6,928 nucleotides of DNA. Source: Pseudomonadota bacterium. GTDB taxonomy: Bacteria; Pseudomonadota; Gammaproteobacteria; Enterobacterales; Enterobacteriaceae. Every line of letters begins with the position of its first letter. Within the stretch, counting starts at the first letter, position 1. This document shows positions 1 through 5,717 of the stretch, in pieces. Below the pieces are notes generated by a model, which saw only the letters and a list, made by a program, of their open reading frames with translations, was not told where the DNA came from and did no database searches. Location: contig JAFACP010000451.1 in NCBI GenBank assembly GCA_023425455.1, positions 1 through 6,928 of the forward strand. Direction: 5' to 3'. Both the position numbers and the translations under genes were made by a program.

Positions 1-1
1 C

Positions 2-1138
2 CGCAACGTACCCACGCTGTCCGCCGCCAGCGCAGCGCTCGATCTCTCCACCGCCGCACTGCATGCCGGCCCCGAAATTCATCAGGCTTACACCCACGCT
101 TTGACCGCCATCACCCACCACCTTTCGCTGACGGGTTATGACCAGACTGGCCTGCTGTCTCTGCGTGAAGCCATTGCCGCACGCTATACCGCGCGCGGGC
201 TGGCGACCCGTCCGGATGAAGTGATGGTGGTCAATGGCGCAGTCAGCGCTTTTGCGCTGGTCTTACGTATGATGACCGGCCCCGGCGATCGCGTGGTCGT
301 CGACCACCCCACCTACCCGCTGGCGATAGCCGCCATTCAGGGCGCCCAGTGTCGACCCGTCGGGGTTTCGTTGCCGGAAACGGGCTGGGATACCGACGGT
401 TTTGCCGCGACGCTTGCCCAGACCGCACCGCGCCTGGCTTACCTGATGCCGGATTTTCATAACCCGACGGGGCGGTGTATGGATATGGCGACTCGCCAGA
501 CAATCACCGATATTGCCGCGCGAAGCCGCACGACGCTGGTCGTTGACGAGACGATGGTTGACCTGTGGTTTGATTCACCGCCACCGCCGCCCCTGGCGTC
601 ATTTAACCCGCAGGCGTCGGTTATCACGCTGGGCTCGGCGGGGAAAAGTTTCTGGGGCGGGCTTCGTCTCGGCTGGATCCGGGCCTCATCGCGCACCCTT
701 GCCGCACTCGTTCAGACGCGGGACACGCTGGATCTCGGCTCACCGCTGCTCGAACAGCTGGCCGCACAGTGGCTTATCGAAAAAGGTGAAACCTTCCTGC
801 CCGCACGGCGTAAGATGCTGGCAGAACGGCGTAATCGCTGCGGGGAGTTGCTGCGCGAACATTTTCCGGAGTGGAGATTCCATGAGGCGCAGGGCGGGCT
901 TTCATACTGGATTGAACTTCCTGGCATGCAGGCGACCCAGCTCGCGGCCCGGGCGGAGACGCTTGGGATCAACCTCGGTACCGGGACGCGGTTTGGCTTA
1001 TCAGGCGCTTTCGATCGTTATCTGCGGATGCCCTTCTCTCTCGACCCGGAGGCACTTGAAGACGCGCTGCTGAGAATCAAACCGCTGTGGCGTGCCCTTA
1101 ATAACAGCCGCCCGGTGGTAGAACGCAGAGTGGTTTAA
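2..1138 (+). CDS. MocR/GntR-family regulator, aminotransferase-like domain (5' truncated)
   Basis: The reading frame is open from base 2 and ends at TAA 1136-1138, giving 378 visible residues. The missing start lies outside the window; the in-frame TTG at 101 is internal. The visible part is a fold-type I PLP-dependent aminotransferase domain. The motif GYDQTGLLSLREAIA near visible residues 45-59 is typical of MocR regulators. HNPTG lies at about 153-157, VVDET at about 180-184 (Asp for the PLP pyridine nitrogen), and GSAGKSFWGGLRLGW carries the likely Schiff-base lysine (codon 644-646). A late YLRMPFS would supply the carboxylate-binding arginine. MocR proteins are usually about 460-490 residues, so about 90-100 residues, fitting a winged-helix DNA-binding domain and linker, should be missing upstream. 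It probably acts as a PLP- or amino-acid-responsive transcription factor rather than an enzyme. The target is unknown; a plain aminotransferase cannot be excluded without the N-terminus. A run of five prolines after the DET motif is unusual. Confidence 0.85.
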   Translation, partial: RNVPTLSAASAALDLSTAALHAGPEIHQAYTHALTAITHHLSLTGYDQTGLLSLREAIAARYTARGLATRPDEVMVVNGAVSAFALVLRMMTGPGDRVVVDHPTYPLAIAAIQGAQCRPVGVSLPETGWDTDGFAATLAQTAPRLAYLMPDFHNPTGRCMDMATRQTITDIAARSRTTLVVDETMVDLWFDSPPPPPLASFNPQASVITLGSAGKSFWGGLRLGWIRASSRTLAALVQTRDTLDLGSPLLEQLAAQWLIEKGETFLPARRKMLAERRNRCGELLREHFPEWRFHEAQGGLSYWIELPGMQATQLAARAETLGINLGTGTRFGLSGAFDRYLRMPFSLDPEALEDALLRIKPLWRALNNSRPVVERRVV

Positions 1139-1190
1139 TGTGAAATGAGCTGGAACAGATGATGAAATAGTCACCGGTTACATTTCAACC

Positions 1191-1206
1191 TGTGATTAAA
1201 ATCACA
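1191..1206. promoter_or_regulatory. CRP-type binding site without obvious target
   Basis: The sequence TGTGATTAAAATCACA has perfect 7-base arms and contains TGTGA-N6-TCACA, the full core consensus for the cAMP receptor protein. It lies 53 bases after the stop of the MocR-type gene and beyond the terminator of the leftward operon. Both neighbouring genes point toward it, so it is not in a normal upstream position. Binding is inferred only from the match, and a chance or relic site is possible. Confidence 0.5.
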
Positions 1207-1233
1207 CATCAATACGTAGCGTAATTAAAAATA

Positions 1234-1270
1234 AAAACAGCTGACTGTCACCTGTGCAGTCAGCTGTTTT
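1234..1270. terminator. Bidirectional intrinsic terminator between converging units
   Basis: A perfect 13-base inverted repeat (AAAACAGCTGACT at 1234-1246, AGTCAGCTGTTTT at 1258-1270) encloses an 11-base loop. Read leftward, the stem runs into a T-rich stretch from 1237 down to about 1225. This suits termination of the two-gene operon, whose stop is at 1284. Read rightward it ends in only four T, enough for modest termination of the MocR-type gene. Confidence 0.8.
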
Positions 1271-1283
1271 CACAGCGAAGGAA

Positions 1284-1499
1284 TTAGTGCTGAGGAGGAA
1301 CAGGAAATCCTTTCAGTGAAATAACGAAACTTTCACCGTCTTTCTTTATTTTTGCGCCGGTATCACACCAGTCAGACGCAATGCGAAAGAACTCATCACT
1401 TCCTACATTCCAGCCAAGACGTACATGCTTGACATAACCTGAACGCAACAGATCGCAGGCCTCTTTGTAGTCGCTGGCAGTAGACAGTTGTTGTTTCAT
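1284..1499 (-). CDS. Small protein of unknown function, partner of the RHH protein
   Basis: This 71-residue protein matches no family I can name. Its ATG (1499-1497) overlaps the TGA of the upstream ribbon-helix-helix gene (1498-1496) as ATGA, so the two are probably translationally coupled and co-transcribed. It ends 14 bases before a strong terminator. The sequence suggests alternating secondary structure: a helix at about 7-20 (SDYKEACDLLRSG), a strand at about 23-30 (VKHVRLGW), a helix at about 34-45 (SDEFFRIASDWC), and a strand or hairpin at about 48-63 (AKIKKDGESFVISLKG). It has no signal peptide or membrane segment and should be a soluble cytoplasmic protein. The second half loosely recalls the C-terminal part of TusA-like small proteins but lacks their Cys-Pro motif, so I do not assign that family. 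Its position after an RHH gene would fit a toxin or an accessory partner; that is inference from layout only. Confidence 0.7.
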   Translation of the reverse strand: MKQQLSTASDYKEACDLLRSGYVKHVRLGWNVGSDEFFRIASDWCDTGAKIKKDGESFVISLKGFPVPPQH

Positions 1500-1747
1500 T
1501 TTCTCTTCTTCAGAAGTTTACGCAGAGCTTTGATTTCTTTAGGAGTAAAAGGCATTACACTCTCTTCTTCCGTATGTTGATTATCAATATCCTCTTCCGA
1601 TACTCCCGCCTCTTCTACCGCTTCAAATGCCTGTAGCAGCAGTTTCTCTGCGGTCACGCTGAGATTCTCATTATTCACTTCCGCATAGTGGCGAAGTCTT
1701 TCTTTTAGCGCTTCATCAATCTTAACGTTTAATACCGCAGTAGCCAT
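1496..1747 (-). CDS. Ribbon-helix-helix protein, possible antitoxin/autoregulator
   Basis: An 83-residue protein. The N-terminus has the pattern of an RHH (MetJ/Arc/CopG) DNA-binding domain: a strand at residues 3-10 (TAVLNVKI), helix A at about 12-24 and helix B at about 30-46. A very acidic stretch follows (about 45-63), then a lysine-rich tail at 68-83 starting FTPKEI and ending KKRK. RHH proteins bind DNA as dimers through the paired N-terminal strands and often repress their own operon. ATG 1747 is chosen because AAGGG lies 11 bases upstream. ATG 1756 is too close to that motif, and ATG 1777 (93 residues) has no clear ribosome binding site and adds sequence preceding the RHH strand. It comes first in the operon and overlaps the 71-residue gene by ATGA, the usual order of antitoxin then toxin. 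It could also be a simple regulator or a plasmid-derived DNA-binding protein. Confidence 0.75.
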   Translation of the reverse strand: MATAVLNVKIDEALKERLRHYAEVNNENLSVTAEKLLLQAFEAVEEAGVSEEDIDNQHTEEESVMPFTPKEIKALRKLLKKRK

Positions 1748-1811
1748 GATCGTCATTTCCCTTCGGAATAAGTCCATTATTTAATACACGAAGTTAAGAT
1801 TGTAATCCAGA

Positions 1812-1839
1812 TATATATTTTTTGCTTATAGAAGGTAAA
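1812..1839 (-). promoter_or_regulatory. Candidate sigma-70 promoter of the RHH operon
   Basis: On the minus strand TTTACC (1839-1834) is followed after 16 bases by TATATA (1817-1812). Transcription would start near 1805 and give a leader of roughly 55-60 bases to ATG 1747. The surroundings are very AT-rich, so chance matches are easy; no other clear promoter was seen for this operon. Confidence 0.4.
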
Positions 1840-2017
1840 AGAAGCCCGATAATAAAATGAACGACTATTATTACAGGTTTATGACAATAATATTTCAGGT
1901 GAATGAAAGATATATTACATATTAAAATTAAAACCTGTTTTTTGTAGGGAATAACCCGTCACCGGTATCAGAGATAAGCAGATTAACATGAAGTGAATAG
2001 GGAGATGGTTCAGAAAT
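1840..2017. other. AT-rich intergenic stretch between ffs and the RHH operon
   Basis: No gene is supported here. The stretch follows the 3' end of ffs. It shows no convincing hairpin with a T-run that would end ffs transcription; only a weak GGG-N5-CCC stem occurs near 1947-1957. Base composition is visibly richer in A and T than the core genes to the right, like the operon beside it. Confidence 0.5.
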
Positions 2018-2131
2018 GGGTGGGGGCCCTGCCAGCTACATCCCGGCACACACGTCGCCTGCCCTGGCTGCTTCCTTCCGGACCTGACCTGGTGAACAGA
2101 GTAGCGTTGCGGGAGAACCAACAGAGCCCCC
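2018..2131 (-). ncRNA. ffs: 4.5S RNA, RNA component of the signal recognition particle
   Basis: The reverse strand reads from GGGGGCTCTGTTGGTTCTCC at 2131 to GGGCCCCCACCC at 2018, exactly 114 bases, the length of the E. coli RNA. The ends pair into one long hairpin. The conserved apical domain that binds protein Ffh is present (CAGGTCAGGTCCGGAAGGAA and following AGCAGCC). The RNA forms the bacterial SRP with Ffh, which delivers nascent membrane proteins to the receptor FtsY at the inner membrane. It is divergent from atl, as in E. coli. Confidence 0.97.
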
Positions 2132-2155
2132 ATTGAGAGCGTTGTTAACCAACGC
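2132..2155 (-). other. 5' leader of the 4.5S precursor, RNase P substrate
   Basis: Between the predicted start and the mature 5' end lies a 24-base leader. GCGTTG and CAACGC pair perfectly around a 5-base loop (2155-2139), followed by CTCTCAAT up to the mature G at 2131. E. coli 4.5S RNA is known to be made with a leader of about this length that RNase P removes. Structure and length agree with that; processing here is inferred. Confidence 0.65.
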
Positions 2156-2163
2156 GCAGGCGC

Positions 2164-2192
2164 ATTATCCCTATGCCGTCCGCCAATTGCAA
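2164..2192 (-). promoter_or_regulatory. sigma-70 promoter of ffs with GC-rich discriminator
   Basis: On the minus strand TTGCAA (2192-2187) and GATAAT (2169-2164) are separated by exactly 17 bases. The start should fall near 2155-2158. The bases after the -10 box are GCGCCTGCG, a GC-rich discriminator of the kind found at growth-rate-controlled stable RNA promoters, which fits a gene needed in proportion to translation. Confidence 0.75.
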
Positions 2193-2196
2193 GCCA

Positions 2197-2225
2197 TTGA
2201 CATCCGGATGGCGGTTTATTGTGCA
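2197..2225 (+). promoter_or_regulatory. Possible promoter of atl (perfect -35 only)
   Basis: A perfect TTGACA occurs at 2197-2202, next to the divergent ffs -35 box. The hexamer 17 bases downstream is TGTGCA, a poor -10 box, and TTTATT at 2215-2220 is too close. A palindrome CATCCGGATG (2201-2210) overlaps the element. If real, atl would have a leader of roughly 150 bases. Confidence 0.25.
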
Positions 2226-2384
2226 ATCCCCGGATATCTCCACGACGCGCGTGGTTTCTGGTTGCGCGGCACCTCAGGAAGAGACGAAGATAACCCCCGT
2301 GGCTGAGCTGCTCACTCTCCCTTCTGCAGGGGCTCGGCGCAGCTTCAGAAATGGCGCTCTCGGCAAACTGCGACAGGAGTAACA

Positions 2385-2696
2385 ATGGACGCACAGGACA
2401 CCTTCCCACAGCGCGTGTGGCAAATCGTGGCGGCTATTCCGCAAGGTTATGTCACCACTTATGGCGATGTCGCGAGGCTTGCAGGCTCTCCGCGCGCGGC
2501 ACGTCAGGTAGGCGGAGTATTACGCCGTTTGCCGGAAGGCAGCACCTTGCCGTGGCACCGGGTGGTTAACCGCCAGGGAAGCATCTCCCTGACCGGTCCT
2601 GACCTTCAACGTCAGCGTCAGGCTTTACTGTCTGAAGGCGTACAGGTCTCTGGTTCGGGGAAGATTGATCTGCAGAAGTATCGCTGGGTGTACTGA
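2385..2696 (+). CDS. atl: Alkyltransferase-like protein, O6-alkylguanine recognition
   Basis: A 103-residue homolog of E. coli Atl (YbaZ). It has the DNA-binding fold of O6-alkylguanine-DNA alkyltransferases, but the catalytic PCHRV is PWHRV here (residues 56-60). Trp57 replaces the acceptor cysteine, so it can bind alkylated guanine but cannot remove the alkyl group. Other family residues are present: Tyr26 in YVTTYGDVA, which helps rotate the base, and Arg40 in SPRAARQVGG, the arginine finger that fills the gap. Known ATL proteins flip out the damaged base and hand the lesion to nucleotide excision repair. The ATG at 2385 follows AGGAG with suitable spacing and starts the protein just before FPQRVWQIV, as expected. 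Single gene, convergent with ybaY. Confidence 0.95.
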   Translation: MDAQDTFPQRVWQIVAAIPQGYVTTYGDVARLAGSPRAARQVGGVLRRLPEGSTLPWHRVVNRQGSISLTGPDLQRQRQALLSEGVQVSGSGKIDLQKYRWVY

Positions 2697-2697
2697 A

Positions 2698-2719
2698 GCC
2701 CTCTCCGTCGGGAGAGGGC
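2698..2719. terminator. GC-rich hairpin between convergent atl and ybaY
   Basis: GCCCTCTCC (2698-2706) and GGAGAGGGC (2711-2719) pair perfectly over the loop GTCG. It lies 1 base after the atl stop and 11 bases beyond the ybaY stop codon. No T-run follows on either strand, so it may slow polymerase or protect 3' ends rather than act as a full intrinsic terminator. Similar CCCTCTCC/GGAGAGGG stems are common between enterobacterial genes. Confidence 0.45.
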
Positions 2720-2730
2720 AACACACGCAG

Positions 2731-3261
2731 TTACATCTGCGTTGGCGTTGAGGAAGGCATGGCCGGCTGGTTAGTCTGCGGCGCGACGGGCACTGCCGTT
2801 TGCTGTACCGGGACCAGCTTCAGATCAGCTTTGGTTCCGCCATTGTTAATCACTTCCTGCACCGTGTCGGTAATAAAGACCAGCTTATCGTTGATCGTTA
2901 CCGCCGCACTCAGAAGGATCCGCGCGTTCGGCTGAACCTCTGACGGGTTATACGGCAGCACAAAACTGAACGGCGCCTGTTTACCTTCCGTTCGCACCGC
3001 CCGCTGCGCGAGCACTTTTGACGGCGCATCGGCCAGCGAAGCATCAGACAACGTCACGGTTAATACCGCATCCGGCGGTAATGCCACTTTCTGACGGATC
3101 CAGATCGTACCAGAAACATTAGGCTGCTGAATGGACTGCTGCGAAAGGGTGTTAATACCATTCGGATCTGGCGCTGGCATTGGCGTGTTTCCGCTCTTAC
3201 CTGCGCAGGCGGACAACGCCACCGCAATGGCTATACCACTAAGCATGGGCACGAGTTTCAT
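2731..3261 (-). CDS. ybaY: YbaY-family outer-membrane-type lipoprotein
   Basis: A 176-residue homolog of E. coli YbaY. The N-terminus is a lipoprotein signal: MK, a hydrophobic core and lipobox LSAC with the lipidated Cys19. Residue 20 is Ala rather than Asp, so sorting to the outer membrane is expected. After a flexible Pro-rich linker, residues about 48-150 (VSGTIWIRQKVALPPDAVLTV onward) form the beta-rich domain of the YbaY/YscW family, whose members include pilotins of type III secretion systems. The C-terminus is a low-complexity Gln/Pro/Thr tail. ATG 3261 is chosen because AAGGAG lies 6 bases upstream and the signal peptide begins there; an upstream in-frame ATG at 3324 would put 21 charged residues before the signal. 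E. coli YbaY is slightly longer (about 190), the difference lying mainly in the tail. The exact role is not established. Confidence 0.93.
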   Translation of the reverse strand: MKLVPMLSGIAIAVALSACAGKSGNTPMPAPDPNGINTLSQQSIQQPNVSGTIWIRQKVALPPDAVLTVTLSDASLADAPSKVLAQRAVRTEGKQAPFSFVLPYNPSEVQPNARILLSAAVTINDKLVFITDTVQEVINNGGTKADLKLVPVQQTAVPVAPQTNQPAMPSSTPTQM

Positions 3262-3290
3262 TGAAGTCTCCTTATCATCAATGCACCAGC

Positions 3291-3302
3291 GGGATCGATC
3301 CC
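3291..3302. repeat. Perfect 12-base palindrome in the ybaY leader
   Basis: GGGATCGATCCC is perfectly self-complementary, contains two overlapping GATC (Dam) sites, and lies 30 bases upstream of the ybaY ATG. It may be an operator or chance; no factor is recognised. Confidence 0.4.
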
Positions 3303-3363
3303 ACCCGATGTCGTTAACATTCATATAACGTGACTAAGTGTGGCACAAATCCCTTATTAACGC

Positions 3364-3385
3364 CTGATTTCAGCCTGATAATCAG
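3364..3385. repeat. Tandem palindromes in the ybaY-tesB divergent region
   Basis: CTGATTTCAG (3364-3373) and CTGATAATCAG (3375-3385) are each palindromic. GCCTGAT recurs at 3362 and 3373, 11 bases apart, about one helical turn. They lie between the divergent ybaY and tesB starts, where an operator could affect either gene. No known regulator is matched with confidence. Confidence 0.35.
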
Positions 3386-3398
3386 ATTATTCTACCCA

Positions 3399-3427
3399 TC
3401 GGACCACTTTCATTTCTGCGTTATACT
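3399..3427 (+). promoter_or_regulatory. Candidate tesB promoter
   Basis: A good -10 box TATACT lies at 3422-3427, which would place the start near 3434 and a leader of about 33 bases before the tesB ATG. The -35 position (TCGGAC at 3399-3404, 17-base spacing) is a poor match, so the promoter would be weak or activator-dependent. Confidence 0.4.
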
Positions 3428-3466
3428 CAGCTTATCTTTCGCCACGGCGTTTTATTGAGGACAACT

Positions 3467-4327
3467 ATGAGTCAAGCGCTGAACAATCTGCTGACATTAC
3501 TGAATCTGGAAAAAATAGAGGAAGGGCTCTTCCGCGGACAGAGCGAGGATTTAGGTTTACGCCAGGTCTTCGGTGGTCAGGTCGTGGGGCAGGCGCTGTG
3601 CGCGGCTAAAGAGACCGTGCCCGCAGACCGTCTGGTGCATTCGTTTCACAGCTACTTCCTGCGCCCCGGCGACAGTGCAAAACCGATTGTTTACGACGTT
3701 GAGGTCCTGCGCGATGGCAACAGTTTTAGCGCGCGCCGTGTGGCGGCCATTCAGAATGGTAAACCCATTTTCTATATGACCGCCTCATTCCAGGCGCCAG
3801 AGCCCGGCTATGAGCACCAAAAAGCCATGCCTTCTGCGCCATCACCGGAGGATCTGAAGTCGGAAACCGAGATTGCCCACGCGCTGGCCCACCTGTTGCC
3901 GCCGCAGGTGAAAGAAAAGTTCCTGTGCGATAAACCGCTGGAGATCCGCCCTGTCGAGTTCCACAACCCGATGAAAGGCCACGCCGCAGATCCTGTACGC
4001 CAGGTCTGGATCCGCGCCAACGGTGAGGTGCCGGAAGATTTCCGCGTGCATCAGTATCTGCTGGGGTACGCCTCTGACTTTAACTTCCTGCCGGTCGCCC
4101 TTCAGCCTCACGGTGTGGGCTTCCTCGAGCGTGGCATGCAGGTGGCGACGATCGATCACTCGATGTGGTTCCATCGCCCGTTCAACATGAACGACTGGCT
4201 GCTCTACAGCGTGGAAAGTACCTCTGCATCCAGCGCACGGGGATTTGTTCGCGGTGAGTTTTACACCCAGGACGGCGTGCTGGTGGCCTCTACCGTACAG
4301 GAAGGGGTAATGCGCAACCGGAGCTAA
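3467..4327 (+). CDS. tesB: Acyl-CoA thioesterase II
   Basis: A 286-residue protein, the same length as E. coli TesB and nearly identical over long stretches. It hydrolyses medium- and long-chain acyl-CoA (and 3-hydroxyacyl-CoA) to free fatty acid and CoA in the cytoplasm. It is a double hotdog protein: an N-terminal hotdog at about 10-110 and a C-terminal one at about 180-285. The active-site residues known for E. coli are all in place: Asp204 (in YASD), Thr228 (in VATID) and Gln278 (in STVQEG). His58, also reported to matter, is in LVHSF. ATG 3467 is chosen because GAGG lies 6 bases upstream and the protein then begins [20 protein letters not shown], as in E. coli; the in-frame TTG at 3455 lies on the ribosome binding site. 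Monocistronic, ending at a strong terminator shared with amtB. Confidence 0.97.
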   Translation: MSQALNNLLTLLNLEKIEEGLFRGQSEDLGLRQVFGGQVVGQALCAAKETVPADRLVHSFHSYFLRPGDSAKPIVYDVEVLRDGNSFSARRVAAIQNGKPIFYMTASFQAPEPGYEHQKAMPSAPSPEDLKSETEIAHALAHLLPPQVKEKFLCDKPLEIRPVEFHNPMKGHAADPVRQVWIRANGEVPEDFRVHQYLLGYASDFNFLPVALQPHGVGFLERGMQVATIDHSMWFHRPFNMNDWLLYSVESTSASSARGFVRGEFYTQDGVLVASTVQEGVMRNRS

Positions 4328-4345
4328 ACGCGCGCGGTTAAGCAT

Positions 4346-4373
4346 AAAAAAGCCTCCCGACGGGAGGCTTTTT
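4346..4373. terminator. Bidirectional intrinsic terminator, tesB/amtB
   Basis: The stem GCCTCCC (4352-4358) / GGGAGGC (4362-4368) closes on the 3-base loop GAC. It is flanked by six A on the left and five T on the right, so each strand has a hairpin plus U-tract. It lies between the convergent stops of tesB (4327) and amtB (4397). Confidence 0.93.
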
Positions 4374-4396
4374 GCTACAGGAGTGTGTCAATCTTA

Positions 4397-5683
4397 TCAG
4401 GCGTTGTAAGCATTCTCGCCGTGGCTGTTGACGTCCAGACCTTCGCGTTCCTGCTCCTCTGGTACGCGCAGACCGACGGTCATATCCGCCAGTTTGTAAC
4501 CGATGAAGGCGACAACAGCAGACCAGACAATCGTGATGGCGATACTTTCCAGCTGCACCAGCAGCTGATGAACCATGGTCACACCGTCAGCAAAGCCAAC
4601 GCCGCCCAGGGATTTCGCGGCGAAGATACCGGTCATGATGCAGCCCACGATGCCGCACACACCGTGCACGCCGAAGACGTCGCAGGGGTCATCGACGCGC
4701 AGCAGACGTTTCAGCGCAGTCACACCCCACAAACCGGCCAGACCGGCAACCAGACCAACCAACAGCGCGCCACCTACACCGACGTAGCCACATGCCGGGG
4801 TGATGCCTACCAGGCCTGCGATGGCACCAGAACATGCGCCCAGCAGTGACGGTTTGCCGCGAATGGCCCATTCGCCAAATACCCAGGAGAGGATTGCACC
4901 AGCGGTGGCCACAACGGTATTGACGAAGGCCAGTGCTGCGATTTCGTTTGCCGCACTTGCGGAACCGGCGTTAAAGCCGAACCAGCCGAAGTAGAGGATA
5001 GCGGTACCGGTGAACACCATCGGCAGGTTGTGCGGTTTAAACGCTTCTTTACCGAAGCCCACACGTTTGCCAATCAGGTAGGCGCCAACCAGGCCTGCTA
5101 CTGCAGCGTTAATGTGCACAACAGTACCGCCCGCGAAGTCCAGCGCACCGTGAGCCGCCAGCAGACCGCCGCCCCAGACCATGTGTGCAATTGGAACATA
5201 GGAGAGCGTCAGCCAGACCACCACGAAGATAAGGACCGCTGAGAAGCGAATACGCTCAGCCAGCGCACCCACAATCAGCCCCACGGTGATGCAGGCGAAT
5301 GATCCCTGGAACGCGACATGGATGTACTGATAGAAACTGCCCATCAACGCGGTCAGTTCAATATTTTTCAGCATTGCCCAGTTGAAGTTGCCGAAGAAGG
5401 CATTGCCTTCACCGAACGCCAGCGAGTAGCCGTAGACAACCCACAGGACGCAGACCAGGGCAAAGGTCACTGCCACCTGCGTAAGCATTGAGAGGACGTT
5501 TTTACCGCGGATCAGGCCACCGTAAAACAGCGCAATCCCCGGAATGGTCATGAACAGCACCAGCGCGGTGCAGATCATCATAAAGGCGTTATCGGCTTTG
5601 TCTGCCACTGCAGGGGCAGCCATCGCCAGGCCCGGCAGCAGTGCCAGCGACCCCAGAGCCGTTTTGATTGTTGCTTTCTTCAT
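4397..5683 (-). CDS. amtB: Ammonium channel AmtB
   Basis: A 428-residue protein, the same length as E. coli AmtB. A cleavable signal peptide (about residues 1-22, ending GLAMA) precedes eleven expected membrane helices; it works as an inner-membrane trimer that conducts ammonia after recruiting ammonium. In mature numbering all key residues are present: Phe107 and Phe215 (gate), Trp148 and Ser219 (recruitment site), Asp160 (structural), and the twin pore histidines His168 and His318. The cytoplasmic C-terminal tail (GLRVPEEQEREGLDVNSHGE) that contacts GlnK is intact. ATG 5683 is chosen because it begins the signal peptide; the frame stays open upstream to 5836 but that part overlaps glnK and lacks membrane-protein character. 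It lies 34 bases after glnK in the same operon and should depend on the sigma-54 promoter at 6111-6126. Confidence 0.98.
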   Translation of the reverse strand: MKKATIKTALGSLALLPGLAMAAPAVADKADNAFMMICTALVLFMTIPGIALFYGGLIRGKNVLSMLTQVAVTFALVCVLWVVYGYSLAFGEGNAFFGNFNWAMLKNIELTALMGSFYQYIHVAFQGSFACITVGLIVGALAERIRFSAVLIFVVVWLTLSYVPIAHMVWGGGLLAAHGALDFAGGTVVHINAAVAGLVGAYLIGKRVGFGKEAFKPHNLPMVFTGTAILYFGWFGFNAGSASAANEIAALAFVNTVVATAGAILSWVFGEWAIRGKPSLLGACSGAIAGLVGITPACGYVGVGGALLVGLVAGLAGLWGVTALKRLLRVDDPCDVFGVHGVCGIVGCIMTGIFAAKSLGGVGFADGVTMVHQLLVQLESIAITIVWSAVVAFIGYKLADMTVGLRVPEEQEREGLDVNSHGENAYNA

Positions 5684-5717
5684 TTTCTCGATCCCTATCA
5701 CTGTGTGCCAGGAGTTA

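Noticed and set aside
2018..2040. ffs 3' end as an integration (att) site for the accessory DNA
   Set aside because: No second copy of the ffs 3' end or other direct repeat was seen between 1 and 2017, and no integrase gene is in the window.
2173..2382. 69-codon plus-strand open frame before atl
   Set aside because: It begins within the ffs promoter, has no ribosome binding site and no family resemblance. The stretch is better read as the atl leader.
1915..2409. 164-codon minus-strand open frame across ffs
   Set aside because: It runs through the 4.5S RNA gene and the ffs promoter, overlaps the atl start, and has no recognisable domain or ribosome binding site. It is a chance frame.
3262..3324. 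21-codon N-terminal extension of ybaY
   Set aside because: It would place charged residues before a lipoprotein signal, and AAGGAG is correctly spaced for ATG 3261.
4385..4849. 154-codon plus-strand open frame within amtB
   Set aside because: It is the antisense shadow of a clear amtB gene, with His/Gln/Asp-rich low-complexity translation.
5691..5712. TGGCAC upstream of amtB on the minus strand as a second sigma-54 promoter
   Set aside because: Only the -24 half matches; at the correct spacing the -12 element is GATAG rather than TTGCA. Read-through from glnK suffices.
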